Positions 1-8,261 of a stretch of 64,000 nt of DNA are shown one piece after another (within the stretch, counting starts at the first letter, position 1; every line of letters begins with the position of its first letter). Origin of the DNA: a marine gamma proteobacterium HTCC2080. GTDB taxonomy: Bacteria > Pseudomonadota > Gammaproteobacteria > Pseudomonadales > Halieaceae. The notes beneath the pieces were generated by a model. It searched no databases, had not been told where the DNA came from, and worked only from the letters and a program-made list of their open reading frames with translations. The DNA is taken from contig AAVV01000013.1 in assembly GCA_000169115.1 (NCBI GenBank), positions 33,989 through 97,988 of the forward strand, written 5' to 3'. The translations under genes and the position numbers were made by a program.

Positions 1-3000
1 AATGCCGAGAACTCGATTGACAGCACCGCCTCGGTTACCACCGAGGTCCTAGCGCTGCCATTGCCCGATTTGAATGTTGACTTGGCGACGCTACCGCAAA
101 GCGTGGTCGATGTGGGCGCGCAGTTCACAACGTTTGTTGACCTGAGCAATACGGGCAGCGGGCCGGCAGGCTCGACGACGGTGACGTTGGATATTGGCAG
201 CGCGACCTATGTCGGTGCGGCTGTCGGTGATGCGCCTAGCTACGACAGTAATAGTAACGCAGTGACCTGGACGGTCAGCGATCTTGAGCCTTCCGAGCTC
301 AAAGGGTTGGCGGTTACGTTGAAGGCGCCGCAAGCCGAGGGTGCTGTCATTCTCAAATCGGAGGTGAGCACAACGACGACGGCGGGTGATGTCATCTCTG
401 ACCGCGCCTCTAGACCGCTGCGTGTTACCGGCGCTGCGGTCTTGGATCTGCAGCTGAGCCTTAATCCTAAAGACCAGCTGTTGCCGGGCGATGTGCTCGA
501 TATGGCTTTCAGATTCCAAAACATCGGTAATTCCCCGGCCGCGGATGCGGTGCTGGCCACCGATACGCCGGTCGATACCACGCTGTTGGCGTGGCCTGAC
601 TATGCGACTTGTGCTGGGAACGACTGTTCTGAGGGCTATGTAGGCGCGATCAGCCTCAACCTGGGTACGGTGAAGGCCAAGGAGAATGCACTTGCGAGCC
701 TCTCGGTGTTGGTCAATGAGACCGCTAAGGAGCAAACGCTCTCGGTAGCGGGCAGCCTTACTGGTAAGAGTACGGCGGGTGATGCCCTGGTGCCTCAGGC
801 GGCGGACGCGAGCGTGCGGGTGGCGGCGATCACTGAGGGCGTGTTGGCCGTGAGTCAGCGGGCTGACAGGCAAACAGTGGCGCCCGGTCAGGTGGTGGTC
901 TATGAGATCACCTATCAAAACCTATCGAGTGAGGCGGCGAGTAACGTCACGCTGACCGATGTGTTGCCCAGCGAGACGCGGTTGCTCAATCAGACCGGCG
1001 GCACGGTGACGATCGACCCTGTGACCCAAGAGACAACTTGGCAGTTAACAACCGATCGATTGGCGCCACTGGAGACCGGTAAGGTGCTCTTGCAGGTTAA
1101 AGTGGTGGGTAATGCCGTGCCCGGCACATCACTCAATAATAGTGTGAGCTTAAGCACTGCAGACAGCACGGTGTGGGCTGACCCGGCTGAGGTGAAAGTC
1201 GTCGCCAGCGCCGCGGTGCTGGAGTCCTCGATCAGTAATCCAGCGTCTACGGCGCCGGGTGACTCGTTCACGTATGCGTTGCGGTTTGCGAACACGGGCA
1301 CCCTTGCAGCGAGTAATACAACCTTGCAGATGCAGGTCGAAGACGGGGTGACGGTAACAGACTGCGATGACTGCTCGAAAACAGAAGGCGGTCGTTTGAG
1401 TTGGCCCCTGAGTTCGGTAGCGGCCGGCACGGATCAGACTAAGCAAATCACGGTGCTGGTGGACCCGAGTGTTGCGGCGAACTCTGAGCTCCATGCGATC
1501 TCTTACATTGGCGATAGCCAAAGTGCGGGTGCAGTGGGTGTGAGTGGCAAGTTGAGTGCGCAGCAGCAGCGCCGCAGCGGCTCGGCGAGTGCTACTCAGA
1601 CGGCATCGGCGGCTGAACGCGCGGGACCCCTTGGGGTGTCGACCATCAGGGTGGGTGAGAAAGCGTCTCCGGCCTTGGGCGGGTTGAAGCTGGTCGCCCC
1701 CACGCAAGTGGTGGCAGGTGATCCAGTGGCCGTGACGGTGAGCTTTGGTAATACGGGTGGCGCGCCGGCGACGGGTGTGACCTTGACCAGCACGGTGCCT
1801 GATAACTCGACCCTCACCAGTGTTGAGGGCGGTAGCTGCAGTGCAGATCCTTGCGGTCCGGGTGAGACCATCACTTGGAACGTGGGTGAGGTCGCGGCTG
1901 AAAGCACGCGGGAGGTGAGTTATAGCCTCACCGCCGACAGCGATGCGGCTGGCAGCGTCATTGGCCATCGGGTTGTTCTCAACAGTGCAGAGTCGCGAGA
2001 GGCATCTGCTTCGGCCAATACCGATGTTGTGGCTGAGAAGCTATCGGTCTCTATTGCAGTGAGTGACGCTGCGGGGAACGACGCAGAGGGCAGCATTGTC
2101 AGTGTGGGCGATACGCTGACCTACGAGTTGACCTTGCTGAACAACAGCCCCACTGGCCGCAGTGGCATCACGGTCGTGAATAGTGTTCCCCCAGCGGTCG
2201 CGGCTTGCGGTCAGGCTTGCATAGGAGGCGACGGTAAAGGCGCTGCGATCGATGCTGAGGCCGGTACGCTGACGTGGTCAAACTTTGAGCTTGATGCGGG
2301 AGCTGAGGTGACGCTCAACTACCAGGTCACAATACCTTCGGGTCTGGCAAATAATACGCCGTTGATCAACACCGTCAGTGTGAACACGGCTACGCGCTTT
2401 GACGACAGTGCCCGGAGCACCGTTACGGTGGCTTCTCAGGCGGAGTTGATCTTGTCGATGACGGCACCGGGCGTGTTGCAAGACGGTGCGCAAGGTGGCG
2501 TGACGTTGAGCTACCAAAACACGGGTGCGGCGGCGACAGCCGCCACCCTGCGGTACGTGTTGCCCAGCAATGCGACCATGATCGACAGCGACAACGCCAC
2601 GGTCTCTGGATCGGCTTACACCTGGAATCTGGGTGATGTGGCTGTGCAGGGTGCGGGAAGTCGGGAGGTCACCATTGAGGTCAGTGGGGCTGTCGGAGAC
2701 AGCTTGCTGCATACGGCGAGTGTGACAGGGACTGACACGAGCGATACAGCGGAGGCCACGACGGTCATTGGCTTGCGTGAAGAATTGGCGTTATCGCTCA
2801 GTGCACCGGGCTCAGTGAATACCGGCGCCGGGTTTACCGCGAGTCTGACGGCGCAGAACACCGGCAATGCTGCGGCGACTGCGACGGCGCTCTCGTTAAC
2901 GTTGCCGGCGGGCTTTACCGCCAGTGCTTTGGATGGCGGGACCCTCGACAGTACCCTCGACAATGAGGTGGTTCGCTGGAGCGTTGACTTGGCCGCGGGG

Positions 3001-3966
3001 GCGTCGGTGACCTTGAGTCCGACGGTTACCGCGCCTAGCGCCGCGGGTAAAGCGGTATTGCTTGCAGGTCTGACAGCCACCAGTGGCAAGACTCAGAGCG
3101 CGAGTGCGGACGTGCAGGTGACGATGGCCGCATCGGCGATCATCACAGCGGGGGCGCAGTTCAGTGTGCCTGAGGCTAAGGCGGGTGACAGCGTCACCTT
3201 GATAGCCGGCCCGGTGAACGTGGGCGGTGTGGCCTCAGGGACGATCACCAATACGGTGACCCTGTCTGCAGGTCTGACAGCGACCGCGTTCGATGGTGCG
3301 AGCTGGAATGCGGGCACGCGTGTGTTGAGCTGGGCCACCAGCTCGCTGGTCTCAGGAGGCAGTGACTCTAAGACCTTCACGGTACGTGTGGAGGATGCGG
3401 GGGCGCTGACGGCAACCGTGAGCAGTAATGGCAATGAGGGCACGGCGAGGATGATCCGCACCTTCCCGGAGGAGGTGACGATCACACCAGAGAACCCAGA
3501 CTCCAGCTGCAAGATCTCGGGTCAGCCAGTAGTCGCGGCTGCACCGACACCACCAGCGGGCATCACACTCTCGTTTGCCAACACGGTGGGCTTCACGGTG
3601 ATCGACTGTGATCGCAACCCGAGCACCAGTTACCCGGAGAAGCTGACGGTGACAATTGACGTCGGTCAGGACATTGCGGCTGACGCCCAGCTGTACAAGG
3701 TCTCCGATGCGGGTGCTTGGGCTGTGATCGAAGATGCGGTGATCACGGGCCAGACCGTGACCTATAGCATTACCGACGATGGGGATCTGGATCAAGACAA
3801 GACCCCGGGCACGCTGCGAGATCCGGTCGCACTGGCGTTTCCGGAGGGCGATGCACCACCGCCTGAGGTTAAGCCGATCGTACCTGTTCCACTACCATTA
3901 TGGCTCTTAGGGGTAGTGGCAGCGTTGATCGGCCGGCTGGGTGTTCGACGGTTAAAAATAGCCTAA
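1..3966 (+). CDS. Giant DUF11-repeat surface protein, 5' partial
   Basis: The frame is open from base 1, so the true start lies upstream; 1321 residues are visible. The sequence is a string of roughly 100-130-residue beta-sandwich repeats of the DUF11/CARDB kind, with recurrent patterns such as SYQNTG, LSxTVP and an aspartate-glycine-rich turn. Near the end is a segment typical of choice-of-anchor domains (VTYSITDDGDLDQDK), then a Pro-rich stretch, one hydrophobic helix (PLPLWLLGVVAAL) and a basic tail RRLKIA. That tripartite end resembles C-terminal sorting signals of the PEP-CTERM/IPTL-CTERM type, so the protein is probably exported and processed at the envelope. A role in adhesion or as a surface layer is inference. 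GC is high and long antisense frames run opposite it; these look like shadows. Confidence 0.85.
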   Translation, partial: NAENSIDSTASVTTEVLALPLPDLNVDLATLPQSVVDVGAQFTTFVDLSNTGSGPAGSTTVTLDIGSATYVGAAVGDAPSYDSNSNAVTWTVSDLEPSELKGLAVTLKAPQAEGAVILKSEVSTTTTAGDVISDRASRPLRVTGAAVLDLQLSLNPKDQLLPGDVLDMAFRFQNIGNSPAADAVLATDTPVDTTLLAWPDYATCAGNDCSEGYVGAISLNLGTVKAKENALASLSVLVNETAKEQTLSVAGSLTGKSTAGDALVPQAADASVRVAAITEGVLAVSQRADRQTVAPGQVVVYEITYQNLSSEAASNVTLTDVLPSETRLLNQTGGTVTIDPVTQETTWQLTTDRLAPLETGKVLLQVKVVGNAVPGTSLNNSVSLSTADSTVWADPAEVKVVASAAVLESSISNPASTAPGDSFTYALRFANTGTLAASNTTLQMQVEDGVTVTDCDDCSKTEGGRLSWPLSSVAAGTDQTKQITVLVDPSVAANSELHAISYIGDSQSAGAVGVSGKLSAQQQRRSGSASATQTASAAERAGPLGVSTIRVGEKASPALGGLKLVAPTQVVAGDPVAVTVSFGNTGGAPATGVTLTSTVPDNSTLTSVEGGSCSADPCGPGETITWNVGEVAAESTREVSYSLTADSDAAGSVIGHRVVLNSAESREASASANTDVVAEKLSVSIAVSDAAGNDAEGSIVSVGDTLTYELTLLNNSPTGRSGITVVNSVPPAVAACGQACIGGDGKGAAIDAEAGTLTWSNFELDAGAEVTLNYQVTIPSGLANNTPLINTVSVNTATRFDDSARSTVTVASQAELILSMTAPGVLQDGAQGGVTLSYQNTGAAATAATLRYVLPSNATMIDSDNATVSGSAYTWNLGDVAVQGAGSREVTIEVSGAVGDSLLHTASVTGTDTSDTAEATTVIGLREELALSLSAPGSVNTGAGFTASLTAQNTGNAAATATALSLTLPAGFTASALDGGTLDSTLDNEVVRWSVDLAAGASVTLSPTVTAPSAAGKAVLLAGLTATSGKTQSASADVQVTMAASAIITAGAQFSVPEAKAGDSVTLIAGPVNVGGVASGTITNTVTLSAGLTATAFDGASWNAGTRVLSWATSSLVSGGSDSKTFTVRVEDAGALTATVSSNGNEGTARMIRTFPEEVTITPENPDSSCKISGQPVVAAAPTPPAGITLSFANTVGFTVIDCDRNPSTSYPEKLTVTIDVGQDIAADAQLYKVSDAGAWAVIEDAVITGQTVTYSITDDGDLDQDKTPGTLRDPVALAFPEGDAPPPEVKPIVPVPLPLWLLGVVAALIGRLGVRRLKIA

Positions 3967-4010
3967 ACCGTCGTAAGTCCGTCTTAGAGTCGAATTTTAG
4001 TCGAAGACTT

Positions 4011-4036
4011 AAGCCCCGTTCCCGGGGCTTTTTTTT
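4011..4036 (+). terminator. Rho-independent terminator of the surface-protein gene
   Basis: An 8-bp GC-rich stem (AAGCCCCG/CGGGGCTT) with a 4-base loop is followed directly by a run of T. It lies 45 bp after the stop codon. Confidence 0.9.
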
Positions 4037-4371
4037 GAGGGCCTCAGGGTGTGTTCGTTTCGTCTCAACGAGGGGCCAACCTATTTTTCGGTGTTAGGTG
4101 TAGAGGCGCTGCGTGGGCTTGGTCGGTGAGGTAGGCGTTTGCGCTGGGTCTGGGCTAGGCTCTCAGGCGGCGGTTTTGTGCGACTGAGAGGACGATAACG
4201 TCAGGCGCCGAAAAAAGTGGGCAGTGTGTAATGAGGGAAAATTGCGCCCGGCAATAACGTTTTGGCGCTCCTTGTGAAACTAGCTACAAAAGCCGCGACA
4301 TCAATTTTTTTGAGCGCACCCACATCGACCCCGAGGCCTCAGCTTCATCATGCCCCTGTGGTGATCGCAAG
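4037..4371. other. Intergenic stretch without recognisable gene
   Basis: Between the terminator and the end of the flavin reductase gene on the other strand. The short frames here have no family resemblance and no ribosome binding site. I see nothing functional. Confidence 0.5.
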
Positions 4372-5019
4372 CTATTTTGTAAATAGCTTGGAGAGGCCCG
4401 AAAGATCCATGTTGCCAATTTCTTCAGGACGCTCTTTGGTGATCTCATGGCTCAATACGCCGTAATCCATGTAACCCATCCGTGTCAGGGGTTGCATGCC
4501 CACAGTGTCGACAAGACCGTCTTTAATAAACGCATCGTCAATGTGTACTGCAACTACCCGTCCTAAGATCAGGCTCCAAGGAATTTCCTTCCCTGACACA
4601 TGGGGTAATTCTACTGTCTGTAAGTATTCGCATTCGAGGTGTGCACGGGCTTCGGCAACTCTGGGTACTTTTACGCAGGTAGAGGCGACGGCAGTCACGC
4701 CGGCAAGCTCAAATTCGTTGACTGTGCTGGCTACATGGGAGGATGAAATATTGACGGCATCAATTAAATCAACCGAGGCAAAGTTGTAAACAAACTCACC
4801 GGTTTCTTCAATGTTGTTTTGAGAGTCTTTGCGCATGCCACTGGAAAATCCAACGATCGCCGGTGACGTGGCGAGCAAATTGAAGAAACTGTAGGGGGCA
4901 AGGTTAGGTATGCCATCGGCGCTGATTGAGCTGATCCAGCCAATGGGTCGTGGTGCGACCAAAGCTTTGAGAGGGTCGTGGGGGAGTCCGTGGTCATTGG
5001 CTGCCATTTCATAATACAT
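4372..5019 (-). CDS. Flavin reductase family protein (FMN-binding split barrel)
   Basis: A 215-residue protein with the flavin-reductase-like split-barrel fold (DIM6/NTAB group). Visible hallmarks are the N-terminal VAPRPIGWISSISADG segment, the NLAPYSFFNLLATSP strand-helix that contacts FMN in relatives, and the later ARAHLECEYLQTVEL strand. Relatives bind FMN and act as NAD(P)H:flavin reductases or as flavoproteins of unknown substrate; the sequence does not tell which. No signal peptide, so cytoplasmic. It stands alone. A second ATG lies four codons inside (5007) and neither start has a clear ribosome binding site. A heptamer tandem repeat lies about 105 bp upstream of the start. Confidence 0.85.
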   Translation of the reverse strand: MYYEMAANDHGLPHDPLKALVAPRPIGWISSISADGIPNLAPYSFFNLLATSPAIVGFSSGMRKDSQNNIEETGEFVYNFASVDLIDAVNISSSHVASTVNEFELAGVTAVASTCVKVPRVAEARAHLECEYLQTVELPHVSGKEIPWSLILGRVVAVHIDDAFIKDGLVDTVGMQPLTRMGYMDYGVLSHEITKERPEEIGNMDLSGLSKLFTK

Positions 5020-5124
5020 GCTGCAGGTCTCATTAGTTTTGTACTGCGAAGGTTAGCAGTAAACCGCTCATCTGACGGTGATAGGTTGCAGCTATCTGCA
5101 GCCAAGGCACTATGTTGGTCTGTC

Positions 5125-5170
5125 ACCACAAACCACAAACCACAAACCACAAACCACAAACCACAAACCA
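5125..5170. repeat. Heptanucleotide tandem repeat, 6.5 copies of ACCACAA
   Basis: Six perfect copies of ACCACAA and a partial seventh (ACCA), with no interruptions, in the region upstream of the minus-strand flavin reductase gene and about 380 bp before the PiT gene. Seven-base units of this kind resemble the short tandemly repeated elements of cyanobacteria and phase-variable tracts. Whether copy number affects expression is unknown. Confidence 0.95.
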
Positions 5171-5477
5171 AGAAGCATCAGTAACTTGTACATAACAGAT
5201 CTAGTCGTTGCTTAAATTCACTCGGCCTAAAGTCGGAGCAATAAAAAGTGTTATCAGCAAGTCTTGCGAGCATTGATAACCTTTGTGGGCCAGGGAGGCG
5301 TTGCCGCTAGGAAACTGATCAAATCGAGCGTTGAAGCGAGGGCGGGCAAGGTCACAAATGATGCTCTATGTGATTTTTATTTGTGGTGATTTCGTCCGGA
5401 GATATTGCCAATATCCAAAAAAATATAATAAAAACAATATTTTAGGAAATTTTAATTATTTTTTTTTGATGGGGCAA

Positions 5478-5512
5478 TTGTAATCTAGCTGTAACATTTC
5501 AACCGCTATACT
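5478..5512 (+). promoter_or_regulatory. Putative Pho box and -10 box of the PiT gene
   Basis: Two direct half sites repeat with an 11-bp period: TTGTAAT, a 4-base spacer, then CTGTAAC (5478-5495). This matches the layout of the PhoB box (CTGTCAT-N4-CTGTCAT). A TATACT -10 box (5507-5512) begins 11 bp beyond it, as at PhoB-dependent promoters that lack a -35 box. Seen by eye only, but the gene it precedes is a phosphate transporter. Confidence 0.6.
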
Positions 5513-5549
5513 GCGCGTCAACACAGGGACCATATAGGGATCTTAGATC

Positions 5550-6830
5550 GTGGAAATCATTGCTTCTCATGGTGTTGTACTGCTAGCACTCGCGTGTGCT
5601 TTTGGCTTGTTTATGGCTTGGGGGATTGGCGCAAACGACGTCGCCAATGCCATGGGAACCTCGGTTGGTGCCGGTGCCCTCACACTTAAGCAAGCGATTG
5701 TCGTTGCGGCGATCTTTGAGTTTCTGGGGGCCTATCTCGCTGGCGGTGAAGTGACCTCGACAATACGCAAAGGTATTGTGGATCCCTCCCTCCTAGCAGA
5801 AACTCCCGAGCTATTAGTTTATGGCATGTTGGCTTCATTGCTGGCGGCGGCGACTTGGCTTGCTGTTGCCAGTATGCGGGGTTGGCCGGTTTCAACAACC
5901 CATTCAATCGTGGGTGCTATCGTGGGTTTCGCTGCTGTTGGCATATCAGTGGATGCGGTTGCTTGGGGCAAGGTAGGCGCTATTGCGGCAAGTTGGGTTG
6001 TTTCTCCACTGCTCTCCGGCACCATCGCCTTTTTGCTTTTCATGTCTGTTAAGCACTTTATTCTTGATCACGAAGATACCTTTGCCCGTGCTCGAAAGTA
6101 TGTGCCTGTGTACATGTGGCTCGTTGGATTTATGATCAGCATGGTGACCCTGCTAAAGGGGCTGAAGCACATTGGCGTAGAGATCGACCTGGGTATGGAG
6201 TCGAAATTTACCAATGCCATGGTGCTGTCAGTTTTCACGGGGGCAGCCGTGGCCATGTTGGGTGCGTTTTTGTTACGCCGTATCAAATCAAGTGATGGTG
6301 ATATCAACAGTGCGGAAAACGTTGAGCGCGTGTTCGGCATTCTTATGATCTTCACCGCGTGTGCCATGGCCTTCGCCCACGGCTCAAACGATGTGGCAAA
6401 CGCCGTTGGCCCTCTGGCTGCAGTGGTCAGCACGATTCAATCGGGAGGCCAAGTGGTGGCCAAATCAGGGCTGCCCTGGTGGGTGCTCGGCGTTGGTGCA
6501 CTCGGTATTGTTGTGGGTTTAGGTACTTACGGGTGGCGAGTAATACAAACAATTGGACGCAAGATTACTGAATTGACCCCCAGTCGCGGATTCGCTGCGG
6601 AGTTGGCGGCAGCGACGACGGTGGTGTTGGCATCGGCGACAGGGCTCCCTATTTCTACTACCCACACATTGGTGGGAGCAGTGCTCGGTGTAGGTCTAGC
6701 CCGGGGCGTAGAGGCCCTGCACTTGCCCACCGTTGGCGCGATCGTTACCTCTTGGGTGATCACGCTGCCGGCGGGAGCGACCTTATCCGTGATATTCTTC
6801 TTTATCTTACGAGCGATCTTTGGCGGCTAA
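5550..6830 (+). CDS. pit: PiT family inorganic phosphate transporter
   Basis: A 426-residue multi-spanning inner-membrane protein of the PiT family, which takes up metal-phosphate or phosphate using an ion gradient. The two inverted family signatures are clear: GANDVANAMG at residues 27-36 and GSNDVANAVG at about 278-287, each followed by a second conserved STTHSIVGA/STTHTLVGA motif. The start is GTG, with AGGGA nine bases upstream. The next gene encodes the DUF47 protein that usually accompanies PiT transporters, and a phosphate-selective-type porin follows, so this is a phosphate uptake locus. The putative Pho box upstream suggests induction under phosphate limitation, which would be unusual for low-affinity PiT proteins of enteric bacteria. 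Confidence 0.95.
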   Translation: MEIIASHGVVLLALACAFGLFMAWGIGANDVANAMGTSVGAGALTLKQAIVVAAIFEFLGAYLAGGEVTSTIRKGIVDPSLLAETPELLVYGMLASLLAAATWLAVASMRGWPVSTTHSIVGAIVGFAAVGISVDAVAWGKVGAIAASWVVSPLLSGTIAFLLFMSVKHFILDHEDTFARARKYVPVYMWLVGFMISMVTLLKGLKHIGVEIDLGMESKFTNAMVLSVFTGAAVAMLGAFLLRRIKSSDGDINSAENVERVFGILMIFTACAMAFAHGSNDVANAVGPLAAVVSTIQSGGQVVAKSGLPWWVLGVGALGIVVGLGTYGWRVIQTIGRKITELTPSRGFAAELAAATTVVLASATGLPISTTHTLVGAVLGVGLARGVEALHLPTVGAIVTSWVITLPAGATLSVIFFFILRAIFGG

Positions 6831-6994
6831 CGGGAGCGATGAGTTTGGCTTTTGGACGATCGGTCGTCCGAACAAAGGCGCATCACAATGTCTGGGCGCT
6901 GGCTTCACGAAATGTTGTTGGCGTACCTAGATCGAGCAGTGCAACTTTGCATCATTTGGTCAATTAGTGTTTTATAAATTTGAGGGGCAACATC

Positions 6995-7675
6995 ATGGAA
7001 GTTAGGTCTGCGATATCTGAAGTGATTAGCAGTTCACCACTAGCCATGCTGGATGAGCATGTCAAAGCTTGTGCGAAGTGTGTCGCTAAATTACCCGATT
7101 ACTTTGACGCTGCTCAGGCGGGGAAGTGGGCAAAAGCGGCGAAAGTACAGGCGGAAATCGTTGATCTTGAAGGCATCGCTGATGATCTCAAGCGCAACGT
7201 TCGTCGAAATATGCCGAGAGGCATTTGGATGTCGGTCTCTCGCTCAGACCTTCTTGAGTTGGTGCGAATGCAGGACACCATGGCCAATCACACGAAAGAC
7301 GTGGTTGGCCTATCGTTGGGCAGAGAGCTCGCTTTCCCCGCGCCATTAGAGAAATCGTTAGCCAAGTACATTAAGACTATTGTCGATTGTGTGGGCTTGG
7401 GGGTGGAGGTGGTCACCGCTACGCGAGAGTTGTCGCGAACTGCGTTTGGCGCCCGTCAAGTGAAGGTAATTATGACGAAGTCGCTGGCTGTAGAGAAGCT
7501 AGAGCGTAAGTCTGACGAGATGCAAACAAAGCTGCGCTCCAAGCTGAAAGCTCATGAAGAAACAGTGTCGCCCGTCGATGCGATTTTTCTCTACCAGCTA
7601 CTGTCTCAAATTGGGGAAATCGCCAATAGCGCAGAAAAAGTCGCGCACCGCGCACAAATTATTGCCAACAGCTAG
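6995..7675 (+). CDS. DUF47 (PhoU-like) PiT-associated protein
   Basis: A 226-residue, all-helical protein of the DUF47/TIGR00153 family, distantly related to PhoU. Members are encoded next to PiT transporters and are thought to modulate their activity. Typical features are the N-terminal SSPLAMLDEHV helix, the central MPRGIWMSVSRSDLLELV segment with acidic and metal-contacting positions, and the C-terminal FLYQLLSQIGEIANSAEK helix. The start is placed at ATG 6995 because GAGGGG lies 8 bases before it; an in-frame TTG lies five codons upstream. It follows pit by 164 bp on the same strand and ends at a good terminator, so the two are probably cotranscribed. Gene order (pit first) is the reverse of that in many genomes. 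Confidence 0.92.
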   Translation: MEVRSAISEVISSSPLAMLDEHVKACAKCVAKLPDYFDAAQAGKWAKAAKVQAEIVDLEGIADDLKRNVRRNMPRGIWMSVSRSDLLELVRMQDTMANHTKDVVGLSLGRELAFPAPLEKSLAKYIKTIVDCVGLGVEVVTATRELSRTAFGARQVKVIMTKSLAVEKLERKSDEMQTKLRSKLKAHEETVSPVDAIFLYQLLSQIGEIANSAEKVAHRAQIIANS

Positions 7676-7698
7676 CAGCGTCTAGACAGTGAAGGCTT

Positions 7699-7731
7699 GG
7701 CTCGTGAGCTCCACTCCCGGGCCTTTTTTTT
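7699..7731 (+). terminator. Rho-independent terminator after the DUF47 gene
   Basis: A 10-bp stem with one mismatch (GGCTCGTGAG/CTCCCGGGCC) and a 5-base loop, followed by eight T. It closes the pit-DUF47 unit and separates it from the porin gene. Confidence 0.85.
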
Positions 7732-7956
7732 GCGCGTAATCTGGCGCGAATCCTTCACGTTTGCACTATGAGTTGGCTGCTAGATACAAAGTTCTAGATA
7801 TAGAGCTCAAGAAACAACGCGGCGCAGCAGGCAGCACGGGAGCGATGATTGTCTGTGCCCTGAGACTTACTGACAATCTCCTCTTTATTTTTTCGACGCT
7901 CTGCCATTTGGCGTCGTTATGTCCTCGTAAATTAGCTGTCCCGTTGGATTATCGTG

Positions 7957-7991
7957 TTGGCCATTGGCCATTGGCCACTGGCGATTGGCGA
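7957..7991. repeat. Degenerate heptamer tandem repeat (TTGGCCA)n
   Basis: Three perfect TTGGCCA units followed by CTGGCGA and TTGGCGA. The tract lies in the 586-bp gap between the DUF47 terminator and the porin gene; the rest of that gap holds nothing recognisable except the porin promoter region. A one-and-a-half copy relative (TGGCCATTGGCCA) occurs at 39644-39656. Confidence 0.9.
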
Positions 7992-8199
7992 ACGAGAGCG
8001 CTGCCTAATATATGTTGCGTCCCGTCTGGGCCGGCTAATCACAAGAATTGGTCATTTACCCAAAGCCCAATATTGCTAGAACTTAAGTGCAGTGAGCGGC
8101 GGCATAGGCGCCCTTAAGCTGTGCAAATCAGGTCTTGGCAGGCAGGTATAAAAGGTAACTTTCCCAGATATTTTCCAGAAAAAGTGAAAAGTTTTCGCG

Positions 8200-8233
8200 C
8201 TGTAATATTAATGCAACAAACTTGTCATATTTT
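8200..8233 (+). promoter_or_regulatory. Putative Pho box(es) and -10 box of the porin gene
   Basis: Half sites CTGTAAT (8200), ATGCAAC (8211) and TTGTCAT (8222) repeat with an exact 11-bp period, the layout of tandem PhoB boxes. If the first pair is the activating box, a TATTTT -10 element (8228-8233) sits 11 bp after it and transcription would start just before the ribosome binding site of the porin gene. Recognised by eye; the middle half site is weak. Confidence 0.5.
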
Positions 8234-8261
8234 GCGGCAAACATTGATGAGGAAGTGTCCA

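Noticed and set aside
91..1968. Long antisense frames (275 and 272 codons) opposite the surface-protein gene
   Set aside because: They arise from GC-rich repeat coding on the plus strand; the translations are Arg/His-rich and match no family.
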